DNA of 64,000 nt from Psychrobacter sp. APC 3426. GTDB lineage: Bacteria; Pseudomonadota; Gammaproteobacteria; Pseudomonadales; Moraxellaceae. The stretch spans positions 1 to 64,000 of the forward strand of contig NZ_JASDCF010000013.1 of NCBI RefSeq assembly GCF_030408035.1, written 5' to 3'. Numbering within the stretch: position 1 is the stretch's first letter; each line of letters starts with the position of its first letter. A program made the position numbers and the translations under genes. Of this stretch, positions 27,343 to 36,715 are shown in pieces. Under the pieces are notes generated by a model. That model had not been told where the DNA came from. It was given only the letters and a program-made list of their open reading frames with translations, and did no database searches.

Positions 27343-29040
27343 CTATAGCACACTTGCCTGCAATAACTGCTGAGCATATGGATGCTCTGGGTTATTGAAA
27401 ACCTCTTCAGTACGACCATACTCAATACACCTACCTTCTTTTAGCACCATAATATGCTGACATAACGCGCGGACTACTTTTAAATCATGACTGATAAATA
27501 CATAACTGATTTGCAGTTTTTCCTGAATTTCACGTAGCAAACTGACCACAGTAACTTGCGTGGTGCTATCAAGTGCAGAAGTGGGCTCGTCCAGTATCAA
27601 TAGACTGGGCTGCATAATGAGTGCTCGCGCAAGCGCCACGCGTTGACGCTGACCACCTGATAGCTCATGTGGATAACGCTGCGCAAACTCTAACGGCAAA
27701 TGCACAGTAGCAAGACTATCCATTACTGCCTGCTGGCGGGATATTTTATCAACGCCTTGTACTAATAGCCCTTCTTCTACTATCTGCATGACCGTCATAC
27801 GCGGGTTAATACTGGCAAAGGGGTCTTGAAATACCATTTGAATCTGCGAGCGAAAGGTACGCAGATCGCGTTTTGATAATGCCGAGATATCTTGTCCATT
27901 GACCATTATCTGGCCACCGACACGCGCTTGATTGCTGAGTAATTGACTTAGCGCAAGGGCAATCGTGGTTTTCCCAGAGCCTGACTCACCAATGATACCT
28001 AGTGCCTGCCCTTTGTGTAGGATCATATCGACATTTTTTACCGCATCAAACCAGCGTTTGGTACCGCCAAATAGACTTTTCTCTACAGGAAACTGCACTT
28101 GTAGGTTACTGACTTGCAATACGGTTGGTTGCTCACTGCTATCAGCGAATAAACTTAGCGCCTGCCCAAAGTCTTGCTTAATAAGTGTGCGAGTATAGTC
28201 GGCTTTAGGCTGACTAAACACATCTGCAGTTTTCCCCTGCTCAATAGTGTGCCCTTGACGCATAACGATGACTTCATCACTGTAGCGTCTAACCAAATTG
28301 AGATCATGGCTGATTAATACCATCGCCATATTGTGCTGACGCTTAAGGTCATCTAACAGGGCGAGAATTTCATGTTGCAAGGTCACATCAAGCGCGGTGG
28401 TTGGCTCATCAGCGATTAAAATATCAGGCTGCTGCGCTAATGCCATGGCAATCATTACCCGCTGACGTTGACCACCCGATAGCTCATGCGGATAGCGATT
28501 CAGTTTATCAGCAGGGTCAGTAATATTGACATCGTCTAGCAAAGCGATGCTTCTTTCGCGCCATTGCTTTTTGGGTACACCGCTGAGACGCAGAGACTCT
28601 GCGATTTGCTTAGCAACCGTATGTAATGGATTGAGCGCCGTCATCGGCTCTTGAAATACCATGCCGATGCGTTGACCACGGATAGAGCGTAGCGCAGCAT
28701 CACCTGTTTTGTGATTGCTTATCGGCAATGTAGCCATTCCTGTCGCATCTGCTAACTGCACTTCACCAGTAACGGTCAAACTATCGGGTAACAAGCCCAA
28801 CAGCGCGAGACTGGCAATCGATTTGCCAGAGCCCGACTCACCAACGATGGCTAGCGTTTGCCCTTGCCTAAGCTCATACGTTAGTTTATCGACTAAAGCA
28901 TTACCTGCATTGGTGGCGATACTAAGCTTATCCACTGTCAGCATGAGCTTATTCTGTGCTTTGCTATGACTGTTATTTAAACGATTATTTTGCTCAGTAG
29001 CAGTTATCATATTAGCGTTTATCATCTTATCAGTTGTCAT
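27343..29040 (-). CDS. yejF: Peptide ABC importer, duplicated ATP-binding protein (YejF-like)
   Basis: About 565 aa with two complete ABC cassettes. Each has a Walker A (IVGESGSGKS and IIGESGSGKT), an LSGGQRQRV signature and a Walker B (ILIADEPT and LLILDEPT). It powers import through YejB and YejE. The frame extends to 29085, but the ATG at 29040 starts one base after the yejE stop and gives a more natural start. The last genes of the operon end here; TnpB element copy 2 begins 38 bases beyond the stop. Confidence 0.92.
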   Translation of the reverse strand: MTTDKMINANMITATEQNNRLNNSHSKAQNKLMLTVDKLSIATNAGNALVDKLTYELRQGQTLAIVGESGSGKSIASLALLGLLPDSLTVTGEVQLADATGMATLPISNHKTGDAALRSIRGQRIGMVFQEPMTALNPLHTVAKQIAESLRLSGVPKKQWRERSIALLDDVNITDPADKLNRYPHELSGGQRQRVMIAMALAQQPDILIADEPTTALDVTLQHEILALLDDLKRQHNMAMVLISHDLNLVRRYSDEVIVMRQGHTIEQGKTADVFSQPKADYTRTLIKQDFGQALSLFADSSEQPTVLQVSNLQVQFPVEKSLFGGTKRWFDAVKNVDMILHKGQALGIIGESGSGKTTIALALSQLLSNQARVGGQIMVNGQDISALSKRDLRTFRSQIQMVFQDPFASINPRMTVMQIVEEGLLVQGVDKISRQQAVMDSLATVHLPLEFAQRYPHELSGGQRQRVALARALIMQPSLLILDEPTSALDSTTQVTVVSLLREIQEKLQISYVFISHDLKVVRALCQHIMVLKEGRCIEYGRTEEVFNNPEHPYAQQLLQASVL

Positions 29041-29041
29041 A

Positions 29042-30124
29042 TCAGGAACGCCTCGGATCAAAGGCATCACGCAGCGCTTCGCCAACGAAAATGAGCAATG
29101 ATAAAATAAAGGTTAAGCTGAAAAATCCAGATAAGGCCAGCCAAGGGGCATCGAGGTTGTTTTTCCCTTGCACCATCAACTCACCAAGCGATGGTGACCC
29201 AGGCGGTAAACCATACCCTAAGAAGTCTAGCGCTGTTAAAGCAATGATATTAGCGGTTAGGATAAACGGCAGTTGTGACAAGCTTGAGGCCAACGCATTA
29301 GGCAAGATATGTCTGAGCATGATTTGACTGTCCGACACCCCAAGGTTGCGAGCGGCACGGACATAATCAAAATTACGCGCTCGTAAAAACTCTGCCCGTA
29401 CCAAACCGACCAGCCCCATCCAACCAAATAACAGCATCATCGCAAACAGCATAAAGATACTAGGGCTAAACAAGCTGACCAAAATAATAATCATAAACAG
29501 CTGCGGCATACCGCCCCACACCTCCATGAAACGCTGCCCTGCCAAATCTACCCAGCCACCGTAATAGCCTTGTATCGCACCGACAATGATGCCAATCAAT
29601 GCGCCCGCCAGCGTCAGTGCCAGACCGAACAATAAAGATACGCGCATGCCATAAAGTATGCGCGCCAGCACATCACGGCCTAAATCATCAGTACCAAGCC
29701 AATTCTGGCTATTGGGTGGCGCAGGATACGGAATGCCCAGCTCAACGTTTGGCGTCTGATCGGCAAAGGGAATGAGCGGCATCACATAATAACCCTGATC
29801 GTTAATCAGCGTTTGCACCGCAGGGTCTTTGTAATTGGTCTCGGTCTCAAATACCCCGCCAAAAGTCGTCTCAGGATATGCTTTTAACACTGGAAAATAG
29901 TAATCGCTTTGATACTGCACCAGTAGTGGCTTGTCATTGGCAATCACATTGGCTGCCATACAAATGACAAATATTAGCGCAAAAACAAACAGCGATATAA
30001 CCCCAAGACGATTATGGCGAAAACGGTTTAGGCGTGCCTGCCAAATAGGATTTAAACGGCGTTTTTTTTCTATAGGAATAGAAGATACGGTTGAGGGCGT
30101 TGAAGGTAATGGATGACTTGACAT
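29042..30124 (-). CDS. yejE: Peptide ABC importer permease (YejE-like)
   Basis: 360 aa. An N-terminal cytoplasmic stretch (KRRLNPIWQARLNRFRHNRLG) is followed by six membrane helices. The EAA-type loop appears as FLRARNFDYVRAARNLGVSD with ILPNALA after it. GTDDLGRDVLARILYG is the usual DppC/OppC/YejE block. Its ATG overlaps the yejB stop by one base, so the two are coupled. Family members import oligopeptides; E. coli Yej imports microcin C. Confidence 0.92.
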   Translation of the reverse strand: MSSHPLPSTPSTVSSIPIEKKRRLNPIWQARLNRFRHNRLGVISLFVFALIFVICMAANVIANDKPLLVQYQSDYYFPVLKAYPETTFGGVFETETNYKDPAVQTLINDQGYYVMPLIPFADQTPNVELGIPYPAPPNSQNWLGTDDLGRDVLARILYGMRVSLLFGLALTLAGALIGIIVGAIQGYYGGWVDLAGQRFMEVWGGMPQLFMIIILVSLFSPSIFMLFAMMLLFGWMGLVGLVRAEFLRARNFDYVRAARNLGVSDSQIMLRHILPNALASSLSQLPFILTANIIALTALDFLGYGLPPGSPSLGELMVQGKNNLDAPWLALSGFFSLTFILSLLIFVGEALRDAFDPRRS

Positions 30125-31194
30125 TAACGCCCCTCAAAATCAATACGAGGATCAATCAAGTGATAACTTAAATCACTGATTAACTGTAATAACAGCCCCA
30201 CCAAGGTAAAGATAAATAGTGTCCCAAATATCACTGGATAATCGCGCTGCTGAATGGCTTCGAAACCTAACAGCCCCAAACCATCAAGCTTAAAGATAAT
30301 CTCAATGAGGAAGTTACCAGCAAAGAAAATCCCAACGATAGCCGCTGGAATACCGGCGATAATAATCAGCATCGCATTACGAAAGACATGGCCATATAGA
30401 ACTTGACGCTCACCTAAGCCTTTGGCTCGTGCGGTGAGGACGTATTGCTTACCCAGCTCCTCTAAAAAGCTAAACTTGGTCAAATAGGTTAAGCCTGCAA
30501 AACCACCAACGGTACTTGCTAGCAGCGGCAGTGCCAGATGCCAAAAGTAATCTTTCACTTTACCAAGTACGCTTAACTGATCAAAATTCTCGGAGGTCAA
30601 TCCTTGCAATGGAAAAATGTTCCAGTAGCTACCACCCGCAAAAAACACCAATAATATAACAGCAAACACAAACACAGGAATCGCATGGCCAATAGCAAGC
30701 AGCATAGCAGTGAATTTATCAATCCCCGAACCATGATGCATGGCTTTATAAACCCCGAGTGGAATGGCGATCATATAAATCAGCAGTGTACTCCAAAGCC
30801 CTAGCGAGATCGATACGGGTAGTTTCTCTATAATCAGGTCGGTCACCGTCTGACCTTTAAAAAACGACTCACCAAAATCTAACTGGGCATAGTTCTTTAG
30901 CATTAGCCAAAAACGCTCAGGGGCTGACTTGTCAAAGCCGTATTGGGCATTAATTGCCGCAACCATCTCCTCCGATAGACCACGCGTACCTTGATAAGTG
31001 CTATCGTTGCCGCCTGCACTGCCCGCGCCGATATTACCACCGAGCACACTGTCCTTTGCACCTTGCTCGATCAGTGCCAGTTGCTGCTCAACAGGACCAC
31101 CAGGCGCTGCTTGGACAATCACAAAGTTTGCCAGCAATATCAAAAATAGCGTCGGTAATATCAGTAGCAATCTTTTTAAGATATAACGACCCAT
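30124..31194 (-). CDS. yejB: Peptide ABC importer permease (YejB-like)
   Basis: 356 aa with six helices. It opens MGRYILKRLLLILPTLFLILL, the DppB/OppB/YejB start. The EAA loop reads YVLTARAKGLGERQVLYGHVFRNA (parts). A roughly 30-residue Gly/Asn-rich insert (about residues 45-72) lies in the first periplasmic loop. It is 42 bases downstream of gloB on the same strand. Confidence 0.92.
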   Translation of the reverse strand: MGRYILKRLLLILPTLFLILLANFVIVQAAPGGPVEQQLALIEQGAKDSVLGGNIGAGSAGGNDSTYQGTRGLSEEMVAAINAQYGFDKSAPERFWLMLKNYAQLDFGESFFKGQTVTDLIIEKLPVSISLGLWSTLLIYMIAIPLGVYKAMHHGSGIDKFTAMLLAIGHAIPVFVFAVILLVFFAGGSYWNIFPLQGLTSENFDQLSVLGKVKDYFWHLALPLLASTVGGFAGLTYLTKFSFLEELGKQYVLTARAKGLGERQVLYGHVFRNAMLIIIAGIPAAIVGIFFAGNFLIEIIFKLDGLGLLGFEAIQQRDYPVIFGTLFIFTLVGLLLQLISDLSYHLIDPRIDFEGR

Positions 31195-31236
31195 AATGGC
31201 AGCTTCCTAAAATAAACAGGTATGACAACTTAGCGT

Positions 31237-32016
31237 TTAGAAGTTATTTTTAAGCTCACGTAAAGCGGCAAATACAGTCAAAGACTTCTCATCATCGATA
31301 GTCAATCTAGATTTCACACCTGCAATCACGCTTGGCTCTTGCGTCCGCAAAAACACGTTTATCGCACGCTCATGTTCTAAGGTCACAGGTAATGTTGGAA
31401 TGCCTTGGGCAGTTTTCTCTTCAGCTTGCGCCAATGCTTGCTGCATCGCTTCATTAGCAGGCTCAATAGATAGGCCGAAGCGTAGATTGCTGGCAGTATA
31501 TTCGTGAGCTGGATACAGCAGCGTCTCAGCTGGTAAGCCATTTAAACGCTTAAAGCTCTCATGCAACTGCTCAATTGTCCCAGTAAACACACGTCCACAG
31601 CCCGCACTAAACAAGGTATCCCCGCAAAAACAATGCTTACTACCATCGATATCTAGTATATAAGCCATGTGACTGGCGGTGTGACCTGAGACATCCCAAA
31701 CTTGCGCGGAGCAGCCCCAAGCACTTACGGTGCTGCCATCTTTAATGGTTTGATCTTCATCTACCGTATGCTCACTGTGTGCGACCAGATGCGTCATCGG
31801 ATAAGATTCTTGTAGCTCTGCGACGCCGCCGATATGATCATGATGATGATGAGTGGTCCAAATAGACGTCAGCTCCAACTCATTTTCTTCTAAATAAGCA
31901 ATGACTGGCTCAGCTTGACCCGGATCAATGACAATGGCCTGCTTATTATTTTCATTAATGAGTGTCCAAATGTAGTTATCATTGAACGCTTTGATCGGGT
32001 GAATACGAATACTCAT
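31237..32016 (-). CDS. gloB: Hydroxyacylglutathione hydrolase (glyoxalase II)
   Basis: 259 aa. It hydrolyses S-lactoylglutathione to lactate and glutathione, finishing methylglyoxal detoxification. The metallo-beta-lactamase motif is THHHHDHIGG, followed by GHTASHMAYI, FCGDTLFSAGCGRVF and PAHEYTASNLRF, with a GloB-type C-terminal helix pair. It lies between yejA and yejB on the same strand, with 86- and 42-base gaps and no visible terminator, so it is probably co-transcribed. Confidence 0.94.
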   Translation of the reverse strand: MSIRIHPIKAFNDNYIWTLINENNKQAIVIDPGQAEPVIAYLEENELELTSIWTTHHHHDHIGGVAELQESYPMTHLVAHSEHTVDEDQTIKDGSTVSAWGCSAQVWDVSGHTASHMAYILDIDGSKHCFCGDTLFSAGCGRVFTGTIEQLHESFKRLNGLPAETLLYPAHEYTASNLRFGLSIEPANEAMQQALAQAEEKTAQGIPTLPVTLEHERAINVFLRTQEPSVIAGVKSRLTIDDEKSLTVFAALRELKNNF

Positions 32017-32102
32017 ATTGAATCCTTACCAGTAGTTATCTTTATTGCTAATGTTTTTTATCAAAATTTTGATATGAAATAAAACTTAAAAATCACTATC
32101 AT

Positions 32103-33935
32103 TTATTGTTTTAAATATTGATTAACACGTGACTCTGCTTCTTTATCAACCCACCAATAGTCGATACCGACGGCATTGGTTGGTAGCTTTTCAGTGTGGC
32201 GATACTGATCCCAATAGGCCACATTGGTGCCAGACTTGCCATATAACGGTACTAAATAATGACCCGCACGCAGCAGACGATCGAGTACTTTAGTATATAA
32301 AATAATCTCGTCACGATTTTCAGCATTCGCAAGCTTGGCTGTTATTTCATCGACGGCTGTGTTTTTGATACCGGCTGTATTTCTATTACCGGGTTGATCA
32401 GCCGCCGCGCTACCCCAAAATGCCGCTTGCTCAGCACCAGGCGATAGACTCTGGGCAAATACATCAACCACCATATCATAATCAAAACGGCGCACACGCT
32501 CGTAATATTGCGGACCATCCACTTGGCGGAGAGTCGCATCGAATCCTAAGCGTTTTAAATTTCGAATATAAGGTAGTAATACACGGCCCATGGTTTCGCC
32601 CGTCATCAAAATCTCAATCTGAGCAAGCGCGCCATCAGGCTGATATAGCTGCATATCTTCATAGTAAAAGCCTGCATCTAGCAATAGCTGTCTGGCTTGT
32701 AATAATCCTTCGCGATTAAAACCACTACCATCACTGGTGGGCAGTTGCCATTCTGCTAACACCGCTTGACGTTGAACGGGTTCAAGCTTCGATAGCAATG
32801 GACTCAGCACCTGCATCTCAGCAGCAGATGGCGTACCCGTAGCGGCAAGCTCTGAGCCATGAAAAAAGCTTTGCAGACGCTCATACTGCCCATGAAACAA
32901 TGTTTTATTCATCCATTCAAAGTCATAAGCTGCGGTCAATGCTTGGCGGACGCGAATGTCTTGAAAAATTGGTCGACGCATATTCATGACGAGTGCTTGC
33001 ATCGGTACGGGATTTTCGCTGCTGATGCTTTCTTTGTTAATCATACCTGCTTTGACGGCTGGGAAATTGTAACCGGTTGCCCAATTAGAAGCTTTATTCT
33101 CCGGACGGAAACGATATTGCCCTGATTTAAAACCCTCAAAAGCAATCTCATCACTTTGATAATAGACAAACTTAATCATATCAAAGTTATAACGACCGCG
33201 ATTGACCATCAAATCACGCCCCCAATAATTAGGATCACGTATATAACTGACCGAGCGTCCTGCATCAACGCGTCCGAGCTTATAAGGCCCACTACCCATC
33301 AATGGCGTTAAGCTAATTTTTTCAAAGTCAGCATCGATAGAAGTTTTGGCAAAAACAGGAAACTGCCCGACTGTTAATAGAATCTCTTTATTGTCATCAG
33401 AAGCAAAGACAAACTTCACTCGTTGCTTATCAATAATTTCAATATCTTTAATATCGCCCAAATAGCTACGAATATACATCGGCCCTTTATTCAGTATCGC
33501 ATCATAAGTGGCTTTGACATCGTGACTGGTTACCGCTGAACCATCCCAAAAGCGGGCGGCAGGGTTAATATGATAGATAATCCAACTGGTATCCTCTGGG
33601 TCATAAGTCACCTTACTTGCCAGCTGCGGATACATGGTAAAGGCTTCATTTAGTGAGCCAGTCATCAAAGTATCATATAAATAGTCCGTACCAACCATCG
33701 CCACGCCTGTGGTCATCCATTTATTGGCCGCATTAAAGGTACCACGTGCATCAAGCGAGAGCGTGCCACCTGTCGGCGCATTTGGATTGGCGTAGGGCAT
33801 AAAGGGCACGTCAATATACTCGGTGGTACTATTATGACCAAGCGCAGTAGTAGTGATTGGCACCGCGATACTGGCTGGAATCCAACTCACAACTGCCACT
33901 AACAGGACAGTTTTTAGCATGGTATTTTTTATCAT
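32103..33935 (-). CDS. yejA: Periplasmic peptide-binding protein of the Yej importer
   Basis: 610 aa, starting with a signal peptide that probably ends near SIAVP (residues 1-25). The body is an SBP_bac_5 domain: YDTLMTGSL, ARFWDGSAVTSHDVKATYDAIL (parts) and MNMRRPIFQDIRVRQALTAAYDFEWMN (parts). It binds oligopeptides for the YejBEF membrane complex encoded downstream. The spacing suggests it is the first gene of the five-gene unit. Confidence 0.9.
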   Translation of the reverse strand: MIKNTMLKTVLLVAVVSWIPASIAVPITTTALGHNSTTEYIDVPFMPYANPNAPTGGTLSLDARGTFNAANKWMTTGVAMVGTDYLYDTLMTGSLNEAFTMYPQLASKVTYDPEDTSWIIYHINPAARFWDGSAVTSHDVKATYDAILNKGPMYIRSYLGDIKDIEIIDKQRVKFVFASDDNKEILLTVGQFPVFAKTSIDADFEKISLTPLMGSGPYKLGRVDAGRSVSYIRDPNYWGRDLMVNRGRYNFDMIKFVYYQSDEIAFEGFKSGQYRFRPENKASNWATGYNFPAVKAGMINKESISSENPVPMQALVMNMRRPIFQDIRVRQALTAAYDFEWMNKTLFHGQYERLQSFFHGSELAATGTPSAAEMQVLSPLLSKLEPVQRQAVLAEWQLPTSDGSGFNREGLLQARQLLLDAGFYYEDMQLYQPDGALAQIEILMTGETMGRVLLPYIRNLKRLGFDATLRQVDGPQYYERVRRFDYDMVVDVFAQSLSPGAEQAAFWGSAAADQPGNRNTAGIKNTAVDEITAKLANAENRDEIILYTKVLDRLLRAGHYLVPLYGKSGTNVAYWDQYRHTEKLPTNAVGIDYWWVDKEAESRVNQYLKQ

Positions 33936-34170
33936 AATAAAGTTATAACAAACCCCTCTGCTAAACCAAATGGATATATGGAGAATTTACCTAATGACTG
34001 AAAGTCTATTGCATCTTAAATGAGAACTAAACGAAAAAACGCCATATCATAAGCTCTCATAACTACTGCAAAATTTTATCATAACAAACTTAGGTTTTTT
34101 AACCTAATGGTTTGCAGCGTTAAGATTGCTACATGACAGATTATTTAGCTTAAAAAACGCTAATGCCCAT

Positions 34171-34206
34171 AAAAAAAGACGCAGCTTATAAAAGTTGCGT
34201 CTTTTG
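34171..34206 (-). terminator. Terminator of serC
   Basis: AGACGCAACTT pairs with AAGCTGCGTCT (one G-U) on the minus strand, followed by TTTTTTTATG. Confidence 0.8.
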
Positions 34207-34225
34207 TTTTAAAGCCTGTGCTGAC

Positions 34226-35335
34226 TTAAGCGTGCTTTTTTTCAAACGCGATCATAAAGTCAACCAATTGCTGTACCCAATCTAGCGACACCGCATTATA
34301 GATACTGGCACGCATACCGCCCACATCACGATGACCTTTTAGATTCATCAAACCTGCAGCTTCTGACTCTTCTAAAAATACTTTATCAAGGCTGCTGTCA
34401 GCTAACGTAAACGGCACATTCATGATAGAGCGATATTTAGGATCAACTGGATTACTGTAGAAGCCGCTGTCATCGATTGTCTTATAGAGCAAATCTGCTT
34501 TTTGCTTGTTCACTTTATAAATAGCCTCAACGCCGCCCTGCTCTTCTAACCAATCAAACACCAACCCTGCCAAATACCAAGAATACGTCGCTGGCGTGTT
34601 TGACATCGACTCTTTTTCAGCCTGATGCGCGTAGTTCATTAGTAGCGGGCACCATTCACTTGCCTGCCCCAGTAAGTCTTCACGAATAATCACAATGATA
34701 AGCCCTGCTGGACCGATGTTTTTTTGTGCGCCAGCGTAAATCATGCCAAATTTGGAGACGTCAATTGGCTGTGACAAAATGCAAGAAGACATATCAGCGA
34801 TAATCGGCGCATCAACTTGTGGCGGCTCAAATATTTGTAGACCATGAATAGTCTCATTGGCGCAGTAGTGGAAGTACGCAGCATCTTCGCTTAGGTTCCA
34901 ATCGCTTTGAGCCGGCACGTCTGTAAAGTTACTGTCCTTACCCGTTGCCACCTCATTAACCTCACCAAGACCTAAGTTGGCATAGCGCTTGGCTTCTTTG
35001 ACCGCTTTACCTGACCATGCACCGGTAGTCAGATAGTCACCGCGCCCACCATTTAATAAGTTCAATGGTATCGCTGAGAACTGTAAGCTGGCACCGCCTT
35101 GCAAAAATAGCACCTTATAGTTATCTGGAATATCCATTAACGAGCGCAATTTAGCTTCGGCTTTTTCAGTAATCGCGACATATTCTTTACTACGGTGACT
35201 GACTTCCATGACCGACATACCGCGCCCCTGCCAATCAAGCAGCTCACTTTGCGCACGCTCTAGCACTGCGGTCGGTATAGTGGCGGGTCCCGCTGAAAAA
35301 TTAGGTACACGGTTAGGAGCGGCTTTACTGGTCAT
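34226..35335 (-). CDS. serC: Phosphoserine aminotransferase
   Basis: About 369 aa. It makes 3-phosphoserine in serine synthesis and the corresponding step of pyridoxal phosphate synthesis. NFSAGPATIP at the start, the PLP lysine in GAQKNIGPAGL and the tail HRDVGGMRASIYNAV are diagnostic. The frame includes a TTG at 35341, but the ATG at 35335 with AGGAT upstream is preferred. It stands alone with its own terminator. Confidence 0.95.
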   Translation of the reverse strand: MTSKAAPNRVPNFSAGPATIPTAVLERAQSELLDWQGRGMSVMEVSHRSKEYVAITEKAEAKLRSLMDIPDNYKVLFLQGGASLQFSAIPLNLLNGGRGDYLTTGAWSGKAVKEAKRYANLGLGEVNEVATGKDSNFTDVPAQSDWNLSEDAAYFHYCANETIHGLQIFEPPQVDAPIIADMSSCILSQPIDVSKFGMIYAGAQKNIGPAGLIIVIIREDLLGQASEWCPLLMNYAHQAEKESMSNTPATYSWYLAGLVFDWLEEQGGVEAIYKVNKQKADLLYKTIDDSGFYSNPVDPKYRSIMNVPFTLADSSLDKVFLEESEAAGLMNLKGHRDVGGMRASIYNAVSLDWVQQLVDFMIAFEKKHA

Positions 35336-35437
35336 AATCAATATCCTAAATATGATGAAATCATCGTGGTTATATAAGTTTTAACAGCTAAGTTTAGAAG
35401 CCAAGTTTTCAAACTTCAGCTTTAAAACGCCTTAAGG

Positions 35438-35600
35438 TATAGTCGATCCACTATAAAATAAATACAGTGCTACTGGGATGCTTTCTTTTAAAATACAGTT
35501 ATGCAGCCTCTGGAGTGACGGAGTCGCACAGCAAGCAAAGAAAATTTATCCCAGTAGCACGCTGTAAAAGCTGTACTCTTTTTATTTAGGACTCACTATA
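35438..35600. repeat. Small inverted-repeat element, copy 2
   Basis: A 163-bp unit starting TATAGTCGATCC and ending GGACTCACTATA, imperfect terminal inverted repeats. Inside, GTGCTACTGGGAT (35467-35479) is exactly inverted as ATCCCAGTAGCAC (35548-35560). On the minus strand the core reads TTTGCTTGCTGT, then CCAGAGGCT, matching copy 1 at 2451-2889. No ORF. The rest of the gap between serC and the next gene shows nothing I can support. Confidence 0.75.
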
Positions 35601-35671
35601 ATTTATATCTCTATTTTGTTAATCACAATTTTTAATTTCTTTTTAACATTTACAGAAGTAAGTCTTTAACT

Positions 35672-36592
35672 TTAACTCTGACTCGACAGCAGCTTCCACA
35701 ATTGATGCTTGAGGTTACTATCAGCGAGCATCTCATCCAAGGTAGGTACTGCAGTAAGTTTAGGATGGTCAAGGTCATCAGGCAGCGCGGTTAATGACAT
35801 AACTTTTATTTCTTCAGTGCGACCAATTTTAAACACATATCCAGCAAGGCTGGCATTGGCAAGCTCGGCAGTATCCATACCCTCACATATCGGAAAGGAA
35901 GTTGTCTCGCAGGTGATTGATAACGCTTGCGTGATATTTTGCCATAGCTTTTGGCTGTCATTATTAAGTGCTTGGATATCAACCAAAATTACCCAATCGC
36001 CATAGCGACCACCTTGTAAGTCAAACGGTGCTACTTTTTTAAAGCTATCATCATTGCTAATACTGGCGGCATGCGTTTGATTGATAGACGTAATGGAAGT
36101 TGTCGTAACTGTTTCTATTAGAGGGGCAACCGCTTGCTCAACGTTTTGTGGTATTTGTTGCAAGCTATCTTGAGAGTCGCTATTGCTTGGAGAGTTCGAT
36201 GCATGGCTTGTCGTACTGTCAAAACTATAGCTTACTGGGCTTTGCTCATTGGCATGCTCGTTAATATCTTGAACGTCATTATAACTCTGAATATCACCAT
36301 AATCGCTAGCAGGCGTATTTTCTGTATCCAGTATAGAGTCTGCTGATTCATTGTCTAAAGAGTTATTATTTAAACGCGCCACGACTTCTGCTTCAACGCT
36401 TGGTTGTGCAATATTTTGGTTAGAGGCGCTTTGATTAGATAAGTCAAATTGGCTTTCAGCAGCCTCAATATCCGTAATATTTAACGTCGCTGAATTCGGC
36501 TGTACCCATTGCTCAATACCCATCATCGCTAGGATTTGGCGCTGCTGCATACGGCGCTGCAATACAATTAGCGGTTCTTGGATATCACTCAT
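35672..36592 (-). CDS. Putative DNA polymerase III psi (HolD-like) subunit with long disordered insert
   Basis: 306 aa. The first 32 residues (QRRMQQRQILAMMGIEQWV) resemble the E. coli psi start (RRDWQLQQLGITQW), the chi-binding and clamp-loader-binding part. The last 110 residues (GDWVILVDIQAL, LAGYVFKIG, TAVPTLDEMLADSNLKHQLW) line up with the psi core and its end (ASPALTDLRANPTARAALW). Between them, about residues 33-190 are Ser/Asn/Gln/Asp-rich low-complexity sequence. Psi is normally about 130-140 aa. The match is by eye and remote; no rimI follows, unlike in E. coli. Confidence 0.5.
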   Translation of the reverse strand: MSDIQEPLIVLQRRMQQRQILAMMGIEQWVQPNSATLNITDIEAAESQFDLSNQSASNQNIAQPSVEAEVVARLNNNSLDNESADSILDTENTPASDYGDIQSYNDVQDINEHANEQSPVSYSFDSTTSHASNSPSNSDSQDSLQQIPQNVEQAVAPLIETVTTTSITSINQTHAASISNDDSFKKVAPFDLQGGRYGDWVILVDIQALNNDSQKLWQNITQALSITCETTSFPICEGMDTAELANASLAGYVFKIGRTEEIKVMSLTALPDDLDHPKLTAVPTLDEMLADSNLKHQLWKLLSSQS

Positions 36593-36715
36593 GTGTCTCT
36601 ATTACCCTGCTCATTTTGTTTGAATCATTTAAAGATGTGCTGATCAGTTTGACAGCTTAACCAAAGTATTCATCATAGCTGCTGAATGACTCCTGAGGTG
36701 TCAACTAAGCTGCAT

